A stretch of DNA of 22,991 nucleotides from JBPOHE01 sp052035915. Lineage in GTDB: Bacteria; Pseudomonadota; Gammaproteobacteria; Chromatiales; Chromatiaceae. The stretch spans positions 1 through 22,991 of the forward strand of contig JBPOHE010000150.1 of NCBI GenBank assembly GCA_052035915.1, given 5' to 3'. A program made the translations under genes and the position numbers. How positions within the stretch are numbered: position 1 is the stretch's first letter; the number at the start of each line of letters is the position of its first letter. The notes under the pieces are model-generated. The model had not been told where the DNA came from. It made no database searches and saw only the letters and a list, made by a program, of their open reading frames with translations. Positions 6,788 to 14,100 of the stretch are shown in pieces.

Positions 6788-8344
6788 ATGGTCTATACCA
6801 AACGCAGCCCTGCCCTGCTGATCATGGGGATCCTGTTCCTCCTGATCGGAATCAGCGTTCAATTCGGCCTACAAAGTGGGCTGATGAAATATCTCAGCAT
6901 CGACAAGCATATGACTGAGATGTTGAGTGTGTCCTATACCGCCGCTACCGCCGGCATCCTGGTCGGACTCTGGAACCTTTTTGGCACTCACAAGGAAGGC
7001 CATCTCGACTACTACCTCTCGACCGTCGGTGGGGTCGTTTTCATCCTGCTGATCGCCATGGGTATCCGCTGGTACCTCGACCCCTGGGTCGCGGTACTGA
7101 GCAAGGCCATGGGCCCCGTCATGGCGGATAAATATCTGCACGATGTGCTGGGATTGAACTATGTGGTGCTCGGCATCATCGCCGGCATCATCACGGTGAA
7201 TCTGTTCAAGATCCCGGCCTGGGCCGAAAACGGGGTGCGGCTGTCGCGTTTGGGGCTCAAGACCGGCGTCATCCTCCTCGGCACGCTTTACAGCCTGGCG
7301 GAACTCGCCCACCTTGGACAACTGTCGGTGGTCCTCATCGGCTTCTTCGTGCTTGGTTCGGTCGGCCTAGTGCTCTGGATGGGCCAACGCCGCCATATCT
7401 CCAATTCCATGGGTGGTGTGCTCTCGGCCGGCATGGGGGTATGCGGCGTCTCGGCTACGGTGGCAGCCAGTCCGGTAGTGAACGCCAAATCGGCGGAGAT
7501 CGCCTACACCATCGGCACCATATTGTTATGGGGCGTCGGCTGCATGTTTCTCTTTCCCATCGTCGGCCATATCTTCCACATGGGGCCGGTGCAGTTCGGC
7601 GCTTGGGCCGGTACCGGCATCCTCAACTCGGCCCAGGTGGCCGGCGCCGCCCTCGCTTTCCAGCCGAACGGCATCGAGACCCTGAAGGTGGCGGAGATTT
7701 TCAACATTACCCGGGTGTTGTTCCTACCCATCATCGTGCTCTGGCTGGCGGTCTGGTATGTCCGCCGCGAGGCCGGCGCGGAGCAGGTCAATGCTGGGCG
7801 GGTGATCTTCGAGAAGTTCCCCATGTTCGTCGTGGGGTTCATCATGTTGTTCGCGCTCTCTTCCACCGGCCTCTTCGCCCCGGCGAATCACTATCAGGGC
7901 CAGTATTTCGACAACAACATCAAGGCCGAAAAACTTCTGAGCGAAAAGGATGTGGGTCTGCTCAAAGGGGAAGCGGCCAAGGTGCAACGCAACGACCAAA
8001 ACGAGGCGCTGCAACGCCTGATGGACAATCGTAAGGTGATGGGGATCGACGATGACGACACCCTGCGTGGTCTGGTCAACGCCAAGACGCTGGGCAAAGA
8101 GGCCAACGATATCCTGAAAAAGGCTCACAAGGCGGTGCGTCATACCGCCAAGAAGATCGCCGCCTTCCGCGACTGGATCACGGTGCTCTTCGCGTTCGGC
8201 CTCACCGGGCTGGGCATGCAGATCACCATGTCTTCGATCCGTCAGGCCGGCGGACAACCCCTGGTGATCGGCGGGGTAGTCGGCACCCTCAAGGCGGTGT
8301 TGTCACTGCTGGTGATCCTGCTTTTCGTGCGCGAGACCATCTGA
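6788..8344 (+). CDS. YeiH/PSE-family putative sulfate exporter with hydrophilic insertion
   Basis: This is a polytopic inner-membrane protein of the 'putative sulfate exporter' (YeiH, UPF0324) family; the substrate is unproven. The 518-aa product has about ten hydrophobic segments. The family core is visible: GAGMG-like VLSAGMGVCGVSATVAASPV, with NAKSAEIAY after it; AGTGILNSAQVAGAAL; and LTGLGMQITMSSIRQAGGQP near the end. Between the segment ending about residue 365 and the one beginning about 461 sits a ~95-residue charged, helix-prone insertion rich in Lys, Asp and Glu, which I do not know from YeiH. The start at ATG 6788 is supported by AGGAG eight bases upstream; the frame is open further up but that part is not protein-like. 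It is the first gene of a four-gene operon, with 19 nt to the next start. Confidence 0.85.
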   Translation: MVYTKRSPALLIMGILFLLIGISVQFGLQSGLMKYLSIDKHMTEMLSVSYTAATAGILVGLWNLFGTHKEGHLDYYLSTVGGVVFILLIAMGIRWYLDPWVAVLSKAMGPVMADKYLHDVLGLNYVVLGIIAGIITVNLFKIPAWAENGVRLSRLGLKTGVILLGTLYSLAELAHLGQLSVVLIGFFVLGSVGLVLWMGQRRHISNSMGGVLSAGMGVCGVSATVAASPVVNAKSAEIAYTIGTILLWGVGCMFLFPIVGHIFHMGPVQFGAWAGTGILNSAQVAGAALAFQPNGIETLKVAEIFNITRVLFLPIIVLWLAVWYVRREAGAEQVNAGRVIFEKFPMFVVGFIMLFALSSTGLFAPANHYQGQYFDNNIKAEKLLSEKDVGLLKGEAAKVQRNDQNEALQRLMDNRKVMGIDDDDTLRGLVNAKTLGKEANDILKKAHKAVRHTAKKIAAFRDWITVLFAFGLTGLGMQITMSSIRQAGGQPLVIGGVVGTLKAVLSLLVILLFVRETI

Positions 8345-8363
8345 TTTCCAGGAGATTGCATCC

Positions 8364-8525
8364 ATGTCCGATCCCAATAGCCAAGATATCGACCTTCAAG
8401 TCGAAGCCGGCGCCAAGTTCCATCGCGGTTCCGCGTTGTCGATCTTTACCACCGATCGCCGGGAGGATTTTGTCGCCCTTGTCTTCGCCCTGCTGATCGC
8501 CCTGGGCGTCTATCTCTTCGTCTGA
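8364..8525 (+). CDS. 53-aa single-pass small membrane protein
   Basis: This short frame is supported by a strong ribosome-binding site (AGGAG at 8350-8354, nine bases before ATG) and tight placement 19 nt after the transporter stop. The product has an acidic N-terminal half, then SALSIFTTDRRED. One hydrophobic helix (about 36-53) ends at the very C-terminus (ALGVYLFV). This architecture, with an N-terminus probably in the cytoplasm and one helix flush with the C-terminus, is typical of small accessory subunits of membrane transporters. I do not recognise the family. By context I infer it is a partner or regulator of the upstream transporter. Confidence 0.75.
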   Translation: MSDPNSQDIDLQVEAGAKFHRGSALSIFTTDRREDFVALVFALLIALGVYLFV

Positions 8526-8571
8526 CATCAGTCCCGGGTCGACCGTGAAGGGGCGACCCGGTTCAACACCG

Positions 8572-9039
8572 ATGCCCTTTACCCATATCATAGTAGCCAG
8601 CCATGACACTCCCGGGGCACGAGCGGCGGAGCGTCTGGCACTCTCGGTCTTGACTCCGGGGGGCCATCTCCGGCAGCTCTACGTGGTGCCGGATCTCTGG
8701 AAGGGTATGCTCGGTGATGACTGGCTCAACAATGCGGCGACCCAGGATCGCTTCGGCCGCTACCTGGAACAGGAACTCGAAGGCGAATCCATGCGCGCCA
8801 GAGAACGCCTGGAAGCCGAGGCGCGGCAAATGGGGCTCGAATATAGCTTCGTCCGAGTCCTCGGCAAACCGGCGGAAGCTTTGCTGGCCCAAGCGCAGGA
8901 ACAAACACCAGATCTAGTGGTGATCGGCTCGCCGCGTCCGAAGGGAATCCCAGGTCTGAGATCGCGTATGGATCTGAAAATCCTGCTCCCAGCTCTGCGT
9001 CCGCCACTCTTGATTGCTCCCTATCCCTCAGTAGCATGA
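8572..9039 (+). CDS. UspA-like universal stress family protein
   Basis: The 155-aa product has the UspA alpha/beta arrangement. An N-terminal beta strand FTHIIVASHD is followed by ARAAERLALSVL, a mid-protein helical region and the characteristic PDLVVIGSPRPKGIPG. The C-terminal strand is PPLLIAPYPS. The nucleotide-binding family members carry G-x2-G-x9-G-S/T after this VIGS strand. Here no Gly-Ser/Thr follows at the expected spacing (SRMDLKILLPALRPP), so ATP binding is doubtful. ATG 8572 was chosen because UspA proteins begin just before the first strand; the frame is open to GTG 8545, nine codons earlier, and neither start has a clear Shine-Dalgarno. It lies 46 nt after the small membrane gene and overlaps the next gene by ATGA, so it belongs to the same operon. 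Confidence 0.8.
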   Translation: MPFTHIIVASHDTPGARAAERLALSVLTPGGHLRQLYVVPDLWKGMLGDDWLNNAATQDRFGRYLEQELEGESMRARERLEAEARQMGLEYSFVRVLGKPAEALLAQAQEQTPDLVVIGSPRPKGIPGLRSRMDLKILLPALRPPLLIAPYPSVA

Positions 9040-9665
9040 GCGATACAGAAGAAGGGGACCGCGACGCCGCCTGGGTGGTAATCCCGAGCCCCCTCAGCCC
9101 GGGTCAACTCCACGGACAATTGCGGGATCTGGAACGGATCCTGCGACTCAATTCCGGACTAGATATCCATGAGTGGCAACCATTGGCCGAGGATCGGGTT
9201 CGCCTCCGTGGCCATAATCTAACGAATGATCGTCCGATTTTGGTCGAGATTCGTCTCTACCCGGAACCCAATGGCTGGCGCCTCGAATATGCCGGGGGTT
9301 TGAAAACGGAGACCAGGCTAGCCATCGAGGCGGAAGTTGGGAATTCCGCCCGGTTGAGGATCACCGATGATTACTCCGGTTATCCTTTGCAAGAGCGGCA
9401 CGCCAGGCTGGCCGAAGTAGATCACAGCCTGCCCCAGTGGGGACGGGATCTGGCCCGCTATTTCAAGGCTTGGCACCGCTGGTCCTGGTTCCCGCCCTGG
9501 CGCTGGTTTATGCATCGGGTCTGGATACCCATGCGTCCGTCGGCTAGGCGCATCACCAGGCTCATCCTCTGGATCAGCCTGGGAGAGCTATTGCTCCTGT
9601 TCCTCTTCCTGATGATCCAGTTCGGCCTACAAAAAGCTGCCTGGTGGCAAGAATTGACCAACTAA
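9036..9665 (+). CDS. unrecognised protein with C-terminal membrane anchor
   Basis: I do not recognise this 209-aa protein. An acidic start (DTEEGDRDAAW) leads into a soluble part (about 12-135) that alternates short hydrophobic strands with polar turns. It could be a beta-rich SRPBCC/START-like or similar small-ligand domain, which is inference only. Residues 145-163 are crowded with Trp, Phe, Pro and Arg (KAWHRWSWFPPWRWFMHRV), likely lying at the membrane surface. A basic stretch (PSARRITR) and one hydrophobic helix (about 176-197) follow, with a short tail. The start ATG 9036 overlaps the UspA-like stop, indicating translational coupling and a shared role with the transporter. Confidence 0.75.
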   Translation: MSDTEEGDRDAAWVVIPSPLSPGQLHGQLRDLERILRLNSGLDIHEWQPLAEDRVRLRGHNLTNDRPILVEIRLYPEPNGWRLEYAGGLKTETRLAIEAEVGNSARLRITDDYSGYPLQERHARLAEVDHSLPQWGRDLARYFKAWHRWSWFPPWRWFMHRVWIPMRPSARRITRLILWISLGELLLLFLFLMIQFGLQKAAWWQELTN

Positions 9666-9753
9666 GCAGCACCGGCTCCCCTTCCGCCTCTAGTCAGCCG
9701 TACATTGAGAAAGGCCTGAGGCCGCCCCGTTACCCCCCCTTTCAGGAGCCCTC
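9666..9753. other. spacer between convergent genes, possible weak terminator
   Basis: This 88-nt gap separates the transporter operon from ihfB. On the minus strand GGCC-TCA-GGCC is followed by TTTCT (about 9704-9720), a small GC-rich hairpin that could end the supraoperon. GAAAGG near 9701-9706 and CCTTTC near 9738-9743 offer a competing pairing. A C7 run sits at about 9733-9739. None of these is a strong canonical terminator. Confidence 0.25.
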
Positions 9754-10086
9754 TCAGTCTTCCTCCGACTCTTCTTCCTCAGAACCAGAATGATCTATTA
9801 CCGCCCCCTCGCGATCGACCCGATCGCGCAACTCCTTCCCTGGTTTGAAATGCGGCACATATTTGCCTGCCAGGGCCACGGTCTCACCGGTCTTGGGATT
9901 GCGTCCCAGTCGTGGCGGTCGGTAATGCAGTGAAAAACTCCCAAAACCCCTGATCTCGATCCGGTCGCCAGAAGATAGGGCCTGGCTCATCTGTTCGAGA
10001 ATGCACTTTACTGCAAGCTCCACATCCCGGAAGGCAAGAAGATTTTGTTGTCGAGATATGACTTCAATCAATTCGGATTTGGTCAT
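9754..10086 (-). CDS. ihfB: integration host factor beta subunit
   Basis: IHF-beta pairs with IHF-alpha to bend DNA sharply at specific sites, acting in transcription, replication and recombination. The 110-aa product matches the DNABII family closely: MTKSELIE start, GDRIEIRGFGSFSLHYR (about 40-56), the DNA-minor-groove arm GRNPKTGE (61-68) with Pro65, and KYVPHFKPGKELRDRV (75-90). ATG 10086 was chosen by alignment to the E. coli start; TTG 10095 would add three residues. E. coli IhfB has 94 residues; here about 16 extra residues end in an acidic GSEEEESEED tail, unusual for a DNA-binding protein. It follows rpsA by 136 nt, the classical gammaproteobacterial order. Confidence 0.95.
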   Translation of the reverse strand: MTKSELIEVISRQQNLLAFRDVELAVKCILEQMSQALSSGDRIEIRGFGSFSLHYRPPRLGRNPKTGETVALAGKYVPHFKPGKELRDRVDREGAVIDHSGSEEEESEED

Positions 10087-10222
10087 ACTGGCCAAGCGAA
10101 CGCCCCGTTTATCAAAGTTATGTTGATAAAAGCTGAAGAGCCAACCCTCGATCAGACCAGGAGGATGAGAGACGCCGCCCTCGGAATAGATCCAAGCAGC
10201 GGCATCATCCCATCATCCTTGG

Positions 10223-11902
10223 CTAACCCCGGCGATCATGCTCGTTCATCTGTTCCTTTAGCAGATCCCCGAGGGTCATACTGCCCGCGGAATCACGGCT
10301 GTAGCCCTGGATCACAGCGGCTTCGTCATCGGCGTCCTTGGCCTTGATCGACAGCGAGATGGTGCGATTCTTACGGTCCACGGCGAGGAACTTGGCCTCG
10401 ACCGTCTCGCCTTCGCGAATCACGTTGCGGGCATCGTCGACGCGATCACGTGTGATCTCCGAGGCCCTCAGATAGCCTTCGACGCCGTCGTCGAGGAGGA
10501 TCACCGCGCCCTTGGCATCTACCTCCTTGACTTTGCCCTTCACCACGCTGCCTTTTTCATGGGTGGCGACGAAGTTGGAGAAGGGATCTTTATCCAACTG
10601 TTTGACGCCCAGGGAGATCCTTTCACGCTCGGGATCCACCGAGAGCACCACGGCCTCGACCTCGTCACCCTTGCGGAAGTTGCGGATGGCCTCTTCGCCC
10701 GGAACATCCCAGGAGATATCCGAAAGATGCACCAAGCCGTCGATGCCGCCGTCGAGGCCGATGAAGATACCGAAGTCAGTGATGGACTTGATCTTACCGA
10801 CGACCCGGTCACCCTTCTTGTGGTTATCGGCAAATTCCTCCCAGGGATTAGCCTGGCACTGCTTCATACCGAGAGAGATACGACGCCGTTCCTCGTCAAT
10901 ATCCAGCACCATCACCTCGGATTCGTCGCCGAGCTGAACCAGCTTGGAGGGATGGATATTCTTGTTGGTCCAATCCATCTCGGAGACATGGACCAAACCT
11001 TCGACACCCGCTTCGATCTCGACGAAACAGCCGTAGTCGGTGATGTTGGTGACCTTGCCGAAGATGCGGGTGCCCTCCGGATAACGGCGGGAGATGTTCT
11101 GCCAGGGATCCTCGCCCATCTGCTTGAGACCCAGGGAGACTCGGTTGCGCTCGCGGTCGAACTTGAGCACCTTGACCGCCACCTCGTCACCGATACTGAC
11201 CACCTCGGAGGGATGCTTGACGCGACGCCAAGCCATATCGGTGATATGGAGCAGGCCGTCGATGCCACCGAGATCGACGAAGGCGCCGTAGTCGGTGAGG
11301 TTTTTGACCACACCCCGCACCTCCATCCCCTCCTCCAGGGAGGACAACAGCTTATCCCGCTCTTCGCTGTATTCGCTCTCCACCACCGCACGGCGGGAGA
11401 CCACCACATTGTTGCGTTTGCGGTCGAGCTTGATGACCTTAAAGTCGAGATCCTTGCCCTCGAGATAGGAGGTGTCCCGCACCGGACGCACATCCACCAG
11501 GGACCCCGGCAGAAAGGCGCGGATCTCGTTGAGTTCGACCGTAAAACCACCCTTGACCTTGCCGGTGATCTTGCCGCTGACCGAGGCTTCCTTCTCGAAA
11601 GCCCGCTCCAACTGGTCCCAGGCCTGATTGCGCTTGGCCTTTTCCCGCGAAAACCTGGTCGAGCCATAGCCGTCCTCGACGGTTTCCAGGGACACCTCAA
11701 CCTGATCGCCAACAGCCACCTCCAACTCACCTCTGGAGTTGAGGAATTGACTCCGGGGGATCATTCCCTCGGATTTGAGGCCAGCGTTCACCATCACGAA
11801 ATCCGGGGTGATACTTACCACGGTACCTGTCACTATGGCCCCCGAGCGCAGCTCGGTTCTGGCAAGACTCTGTTCAAACAGCTCAGCAAAACTTTCGGTC
11901 AT
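10223..11902 (-). CDS. rpsA: 30S ribosomal protein S1
   Basis: S1 binds mRNA leaders and docks them on the 30S subunit. The 559-aa product (E. coli 557) contains six S1 OB-fold repeats, at roughly 20-85, 105-170, 190-260, 275-345, 362-432 and 448-517. Repeats 3 to 5 show the canonical LTDYGAFVDLGG, ITDYGCFVEIEAG and ITDFGIFIGLDGG. The first two are divergent and ribosome-binding, as in E. coli. ATG 11902 (MTESFAELFEQSL) matches the E. coli start and has AGGA about ten bases upstream; the frame extends 17 codons further without protein-like content. It sits 104 nt after cmk. S1 genes are often autoregulated through the leader, but no specific structure was identified here. Confidence 0.97.
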   Translation of the reverse strand: MTESFAELFEQSLARTELRSGAIVTGTVVSITPDFVMVNAGLKSEGMIPRSQFLNSRGELEVAVGDQVEVSLETVEDGYGSTRFSREKAKRNQAWDQLERAFEKEASVSGKITGKVKGGFTVELNEIRAFLPGSLVDVRPVRDTSYLEGKDLDFKVIKLDRKRNNVVVSRRAVVESEYSEERDKLLSSLEEGMEVRGVVKNLTDYGAFVDLGGIDGLLHITDMAWRRVKHPSEVVSIGDEVAVKVLKFDRERNRVSLGLKQMGEDPWQNISRRYPEGTRIFGKVTNITDYGCFVEIEAGVEGLVHVSEMDWTNKNIHPSKLVQLGDESEVMVLDIDEERRRISLGMKQCQANPWEEFADNHKKGDRVVGKIKSITDFGIFIGLDGGIDGLVHLSDISWDVPGEEAIRNFRKGDEVEAVVLSVDPERERISLGVKQLDKDPFSNFVATHEKGSVVKGKVKEVDAKGAVILLDDGVEGYLRASEITRDRVDDARNVIREGETVEAKFLAVDRKNRTISLSIKAKDADDEAAVIQGYSRDSAGSMTLGDLLKEQMNEHDRRG

Positions 11903-12006
11903 GGGTACAAAATCCTGAATCGCCTCCCAGGGTGCGCTGGATGGAACGATCAAATACTGGGTTGGTTGCTTCTATCAAACCCATCGAGTCGCCTCAATGG
12001 ACCCTT

Positions 12007-12675
12007 TCATGCGGCGGGGTGAGGAAAAATACCTTGTAATTTCTCCAATACCACAGCCACCACCTTTTCGATACCCATTTCGGTGGAATCGACGATGAAA
12101 GCCCCTTTTGGTACCTTCATCGGCGCGACCGAGCGGTTGGTATCCCGCCTGTCTCGTGCCTCGATCTCGCAGACAAGCGCTGGCAGGTTAACATCGAATC
12201 CCTTTTCTTTCAACTGGTTATAGCGTCGACGGGCACGTTCTTTGGGGCTCGCGGTGAGGAAGACCTTCAACAGGGCTTCAGGAAACACCACATCCCCCAT
12301 GTCCCTGCCGTCCGCAACCAGTCCAGGTGCCATGGCAAAGGCCCGCTGACGCGCCAGGAGGGCGGCACGTACTGCGGGGATAGCGGCCAAGTTGGAAGCG
12401 GCTTGGCCGCAATCTTCGCGCCGGATCGCCTCCGTGACATCCCGCCCACCATAGAGGACGGAGTCGCCTTTGAAACCGAAGTCGAGCCCATGCGCCAACT
12501 CCACGATGACCGGTACCTGATCATAGCCGACATCCTGTTCCAGCACAGCGAGCCCAAGGACACGGTAAATCGCCCCGCTATCGAGAAAATGCCAGTCAAG
12601 CCGCTGCGCCAGAAGACGACCCACCGCCCCCTTACCAGCGCCGCTAGGTCCATCGATGGTCAACACAGGGATCAT
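12007..12675 (-). CDS. cmk: cytidylate kinase
   Basis: CMP kinase phosphorylates CMP and dCMP with ATP, recycling pyrimidine nucleotides. The 222-aa product has the P-loop GPSGAGKG (9-16), the LDSGAIYRV nucleotide-binding segment (31-39), and VADGRDMGDVVFPEA, in which the usual MGTVVFP is MGDVVFP. The Arg-rich lid region is KERARRRYNQL, followed by ARDRRDTNRSVAP. ATG 12675 is fixed by a strong Shine-Dalgarno (AGGAGGT), which lies inside the last codons of aroA. Only one base separates the aroA stop from this start, so translation is probably coupled. A long in-frame extension upstream (to 12879) is aroA read in another frame. Confidence 0.97.
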   Translation of the reverse strand: MIPVLTIDGPSGAGKGAVGRLLAQRLDWHFLDSGAIYRVLGLAVLEQDVGYDQVPVIVELAHGLDFGFKGDSVLYGGRDVTEAIRREDCGQAASNLAAIPAVRAALLARQRAFAMAPGLVADGRDMGDVVFPEALLKVFLTASPKERARRRYNQLKEKGFDVNLPALVCEIEARDRRDTNRSVAPMKVPKGAFIVDSTEMGIEKVVAVVLEKLQGIFPHPAA

Positions 12676-12676
12676 T

Positions 12677-13993
12677 TCATACCTCCTGGATCTGCAAACC
12701 CAGACCGCCCGCCTGCGCGACGAAACCGGGAAAAGAGGTCCCCACGTTGACACAGTCTCGGATGCGTATCTCACCCTCGGACACCAAAGCGGCCATGGCG
12801 AAGGCCATGGCGACGCGATGGTCGCCGTGGCTGTCGATGGCTCCGGAACCCAATCGACCACCCTGGATGAGGATACCATCTGACCTGGGCTCCGCCGTTA
12901 TCCCAAGTTCCCACAGTCCTTCCGCCATCACCTGGATACGGTCGCTCTCCTTGACCCGGAGTTCCTCTGCCCCTGTCAGCCGGGTCTCCCCTTCGGCACA
13001 GGCGGCCGCGATAAATAGGGCTGGAAACTCGTCAATGGCCAGGGGTACGAGGTGCTCAGGGATCTCGATACCATGCAAGGGTGCGCTCCGCACTCGGATG
13101 TCCACCACTGGCTCGCCACCAGCATTCCGCTGGTTCAGCAGTTCGATGTCACCTCCCATGAGTCGGAGGATATCAATGACGCCGGTGCGGGTGGGATTCA
13201 CCCCCACATGTTCGAGCATCACCTCGGACCCCGGAGCAAGGCTGGCGCCGACAAGGAAAAAGGCGGCGGAAGAGATATCCGCTGGCACATCGATCGAGCC
13301 ACCCTGCAACCTCCCCCCGCCCCGCACACAGACCCGCTTGTCCGAGCATTGGACCTCATAGCCAAAACCTCGCAACATCCGCTCGGTGTGATCCCTGGTG
13401 GGGGCCGGCTCGGTGACACAGGTCTCCCCGGCGGCGTAGAGCCCGGCCAGCAGCAGGCTGGACTTGACCTGGGCGCTTGCCACCGGCATGACATAGTCGA
13501 TCCCGCTCAACCCGGTCACGGGATGGATGTGCAGGGGAGCCGTGCCACGCTCGCTCGCGGTGATACTCGCCCCCATGCGTCCCAGGGGATCGATTACCCG
13601 CCGCATGGGGCGAGCCGACAGTGAGGCATCGCCGATCAGCGTGACCGGAAAACCCTGCCCCGCCAGGAGCCCGCACAACAATCTCATAGAAGTCCCGGAA
13701 TTCCCCAGATCCAGCGGACAGGGGGGCGGTTGCAACCCCTTGAGGCCCCGGCCCTGGATCAGTACCCGGCCCGCCTGGGGTCCCTGGATATCCACTCCCA
13801 GCCGGCGAAAAGCCTGCAGGGTGGCCAAGCTGTCGGCCCCTTCGAGAAAGCCCGTGATCTCGGTGCTTCCCTCAGCCACGGCACCCAACATAATGGCCCG
13901 ATGGGAAATGGATTTATCGCCGGGAACCCGGATGTGGCCCCGGAGACAACCGCCGGGAGCCACATGGAAATGGATGGCGTCACTGTGATGCAC
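12677..13993 (-). CDS. aroA: EPSP synthase (3-phosphoshikimate 1-carboxyvinyltransferase), class II motifs
   Basis: AroA joins shikimate-3-phosphate and phosphoenolpyruvate to form EPSP, the sixth step of the shikimate pathway. The 438-aa protein has both pseudo-symmetric domains, with GDKSISHRA near the start and VKESDRI in the C-terminal half. Four motifs used to define class II EPSP synthases are present: GDKS (25-28), SAQVK (173-177), RDHTE (200-204) and NPTR (266-269). At the phosphoenolpyruvate site it reads GNSGTSMR with Gly100, not the Ala found in the Agrobacterium CP4 enzyme. The start is GTG 13993 with AGGGG about ten bases upstream. The gene is separate from tyrA, whereas pseudomonads have a tyrA-aroA fusion at this place. 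It runs into cmk with a one-base gap. Confidence 0.95.
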   Translation of the reverse strand: MHHSDAIHFHVAPGGCLRGHIRVPGDKSISHRAIMLGAVAEGSTEITGFLEGADSLATLQAFRRLGVDIQGPQAGRVLIQGRGLKGLQPPPCPLDLGNSGTSMRLLCGLLAGQGFPVTLIGDASLSARPMRRVIDPLGRMGASITASERGTAPLHIHPVTGLSGIDYVMPVASAQVKSSLLLAGLYAAGETCVTEPAPTRDHTERMLRGFGYEVQCSDKRVCVRGGGRLQGGSIDVPADISSAAFFLVGASLAPGSEVMLEHVGVNPTRTGVIDILRLMGGDIELLNQRNAGGEPVVDIRVRSAPLHGIEIPEHLVPLAIDEFPALFIAAACAEGETRLTGAEELRVKESDRIQVMAEGLWELGITAEPRSDGILIQGGRLGSGAIDSHGDHRVAMAFAMAALVSEGEIRIRDCVNVGTSFPGFVAQAGGLGLQIQEV

Positions 13994-14100
13994 GATCGAA
14001 GACCCCTGGCTCTAACAGGAAGGCGGCAAGGTTAGCCGGGTGGGCGAAGGCTGTAAACCGATCTGGCAATGAAGGCCGGGGTTCAACGTTATCCACTGGC

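Noticed and set aside
10559..12022. Long plus-strand open frame (487 codons) opposite rpsA
   Set aside because: It is the antisense of the S1 gene; its His/Asp/Leu-rich repeats mirror the S1 repeats and codon bias of the other strand. The S1 reading is unambiguous.
12676..12879. N-terminal extension of Cmk into aroA
   Set aside because: The P-loop start MIPVLTIDGPSG at 12675 has AGGAGGT upstream; the extension is aroA out of frame.
13052..13624. Plus-strand open frame opposite aroA
   Set aside because: Antisense shadow of the EPSP synthase gene, as are the other frames at 12747-13988.
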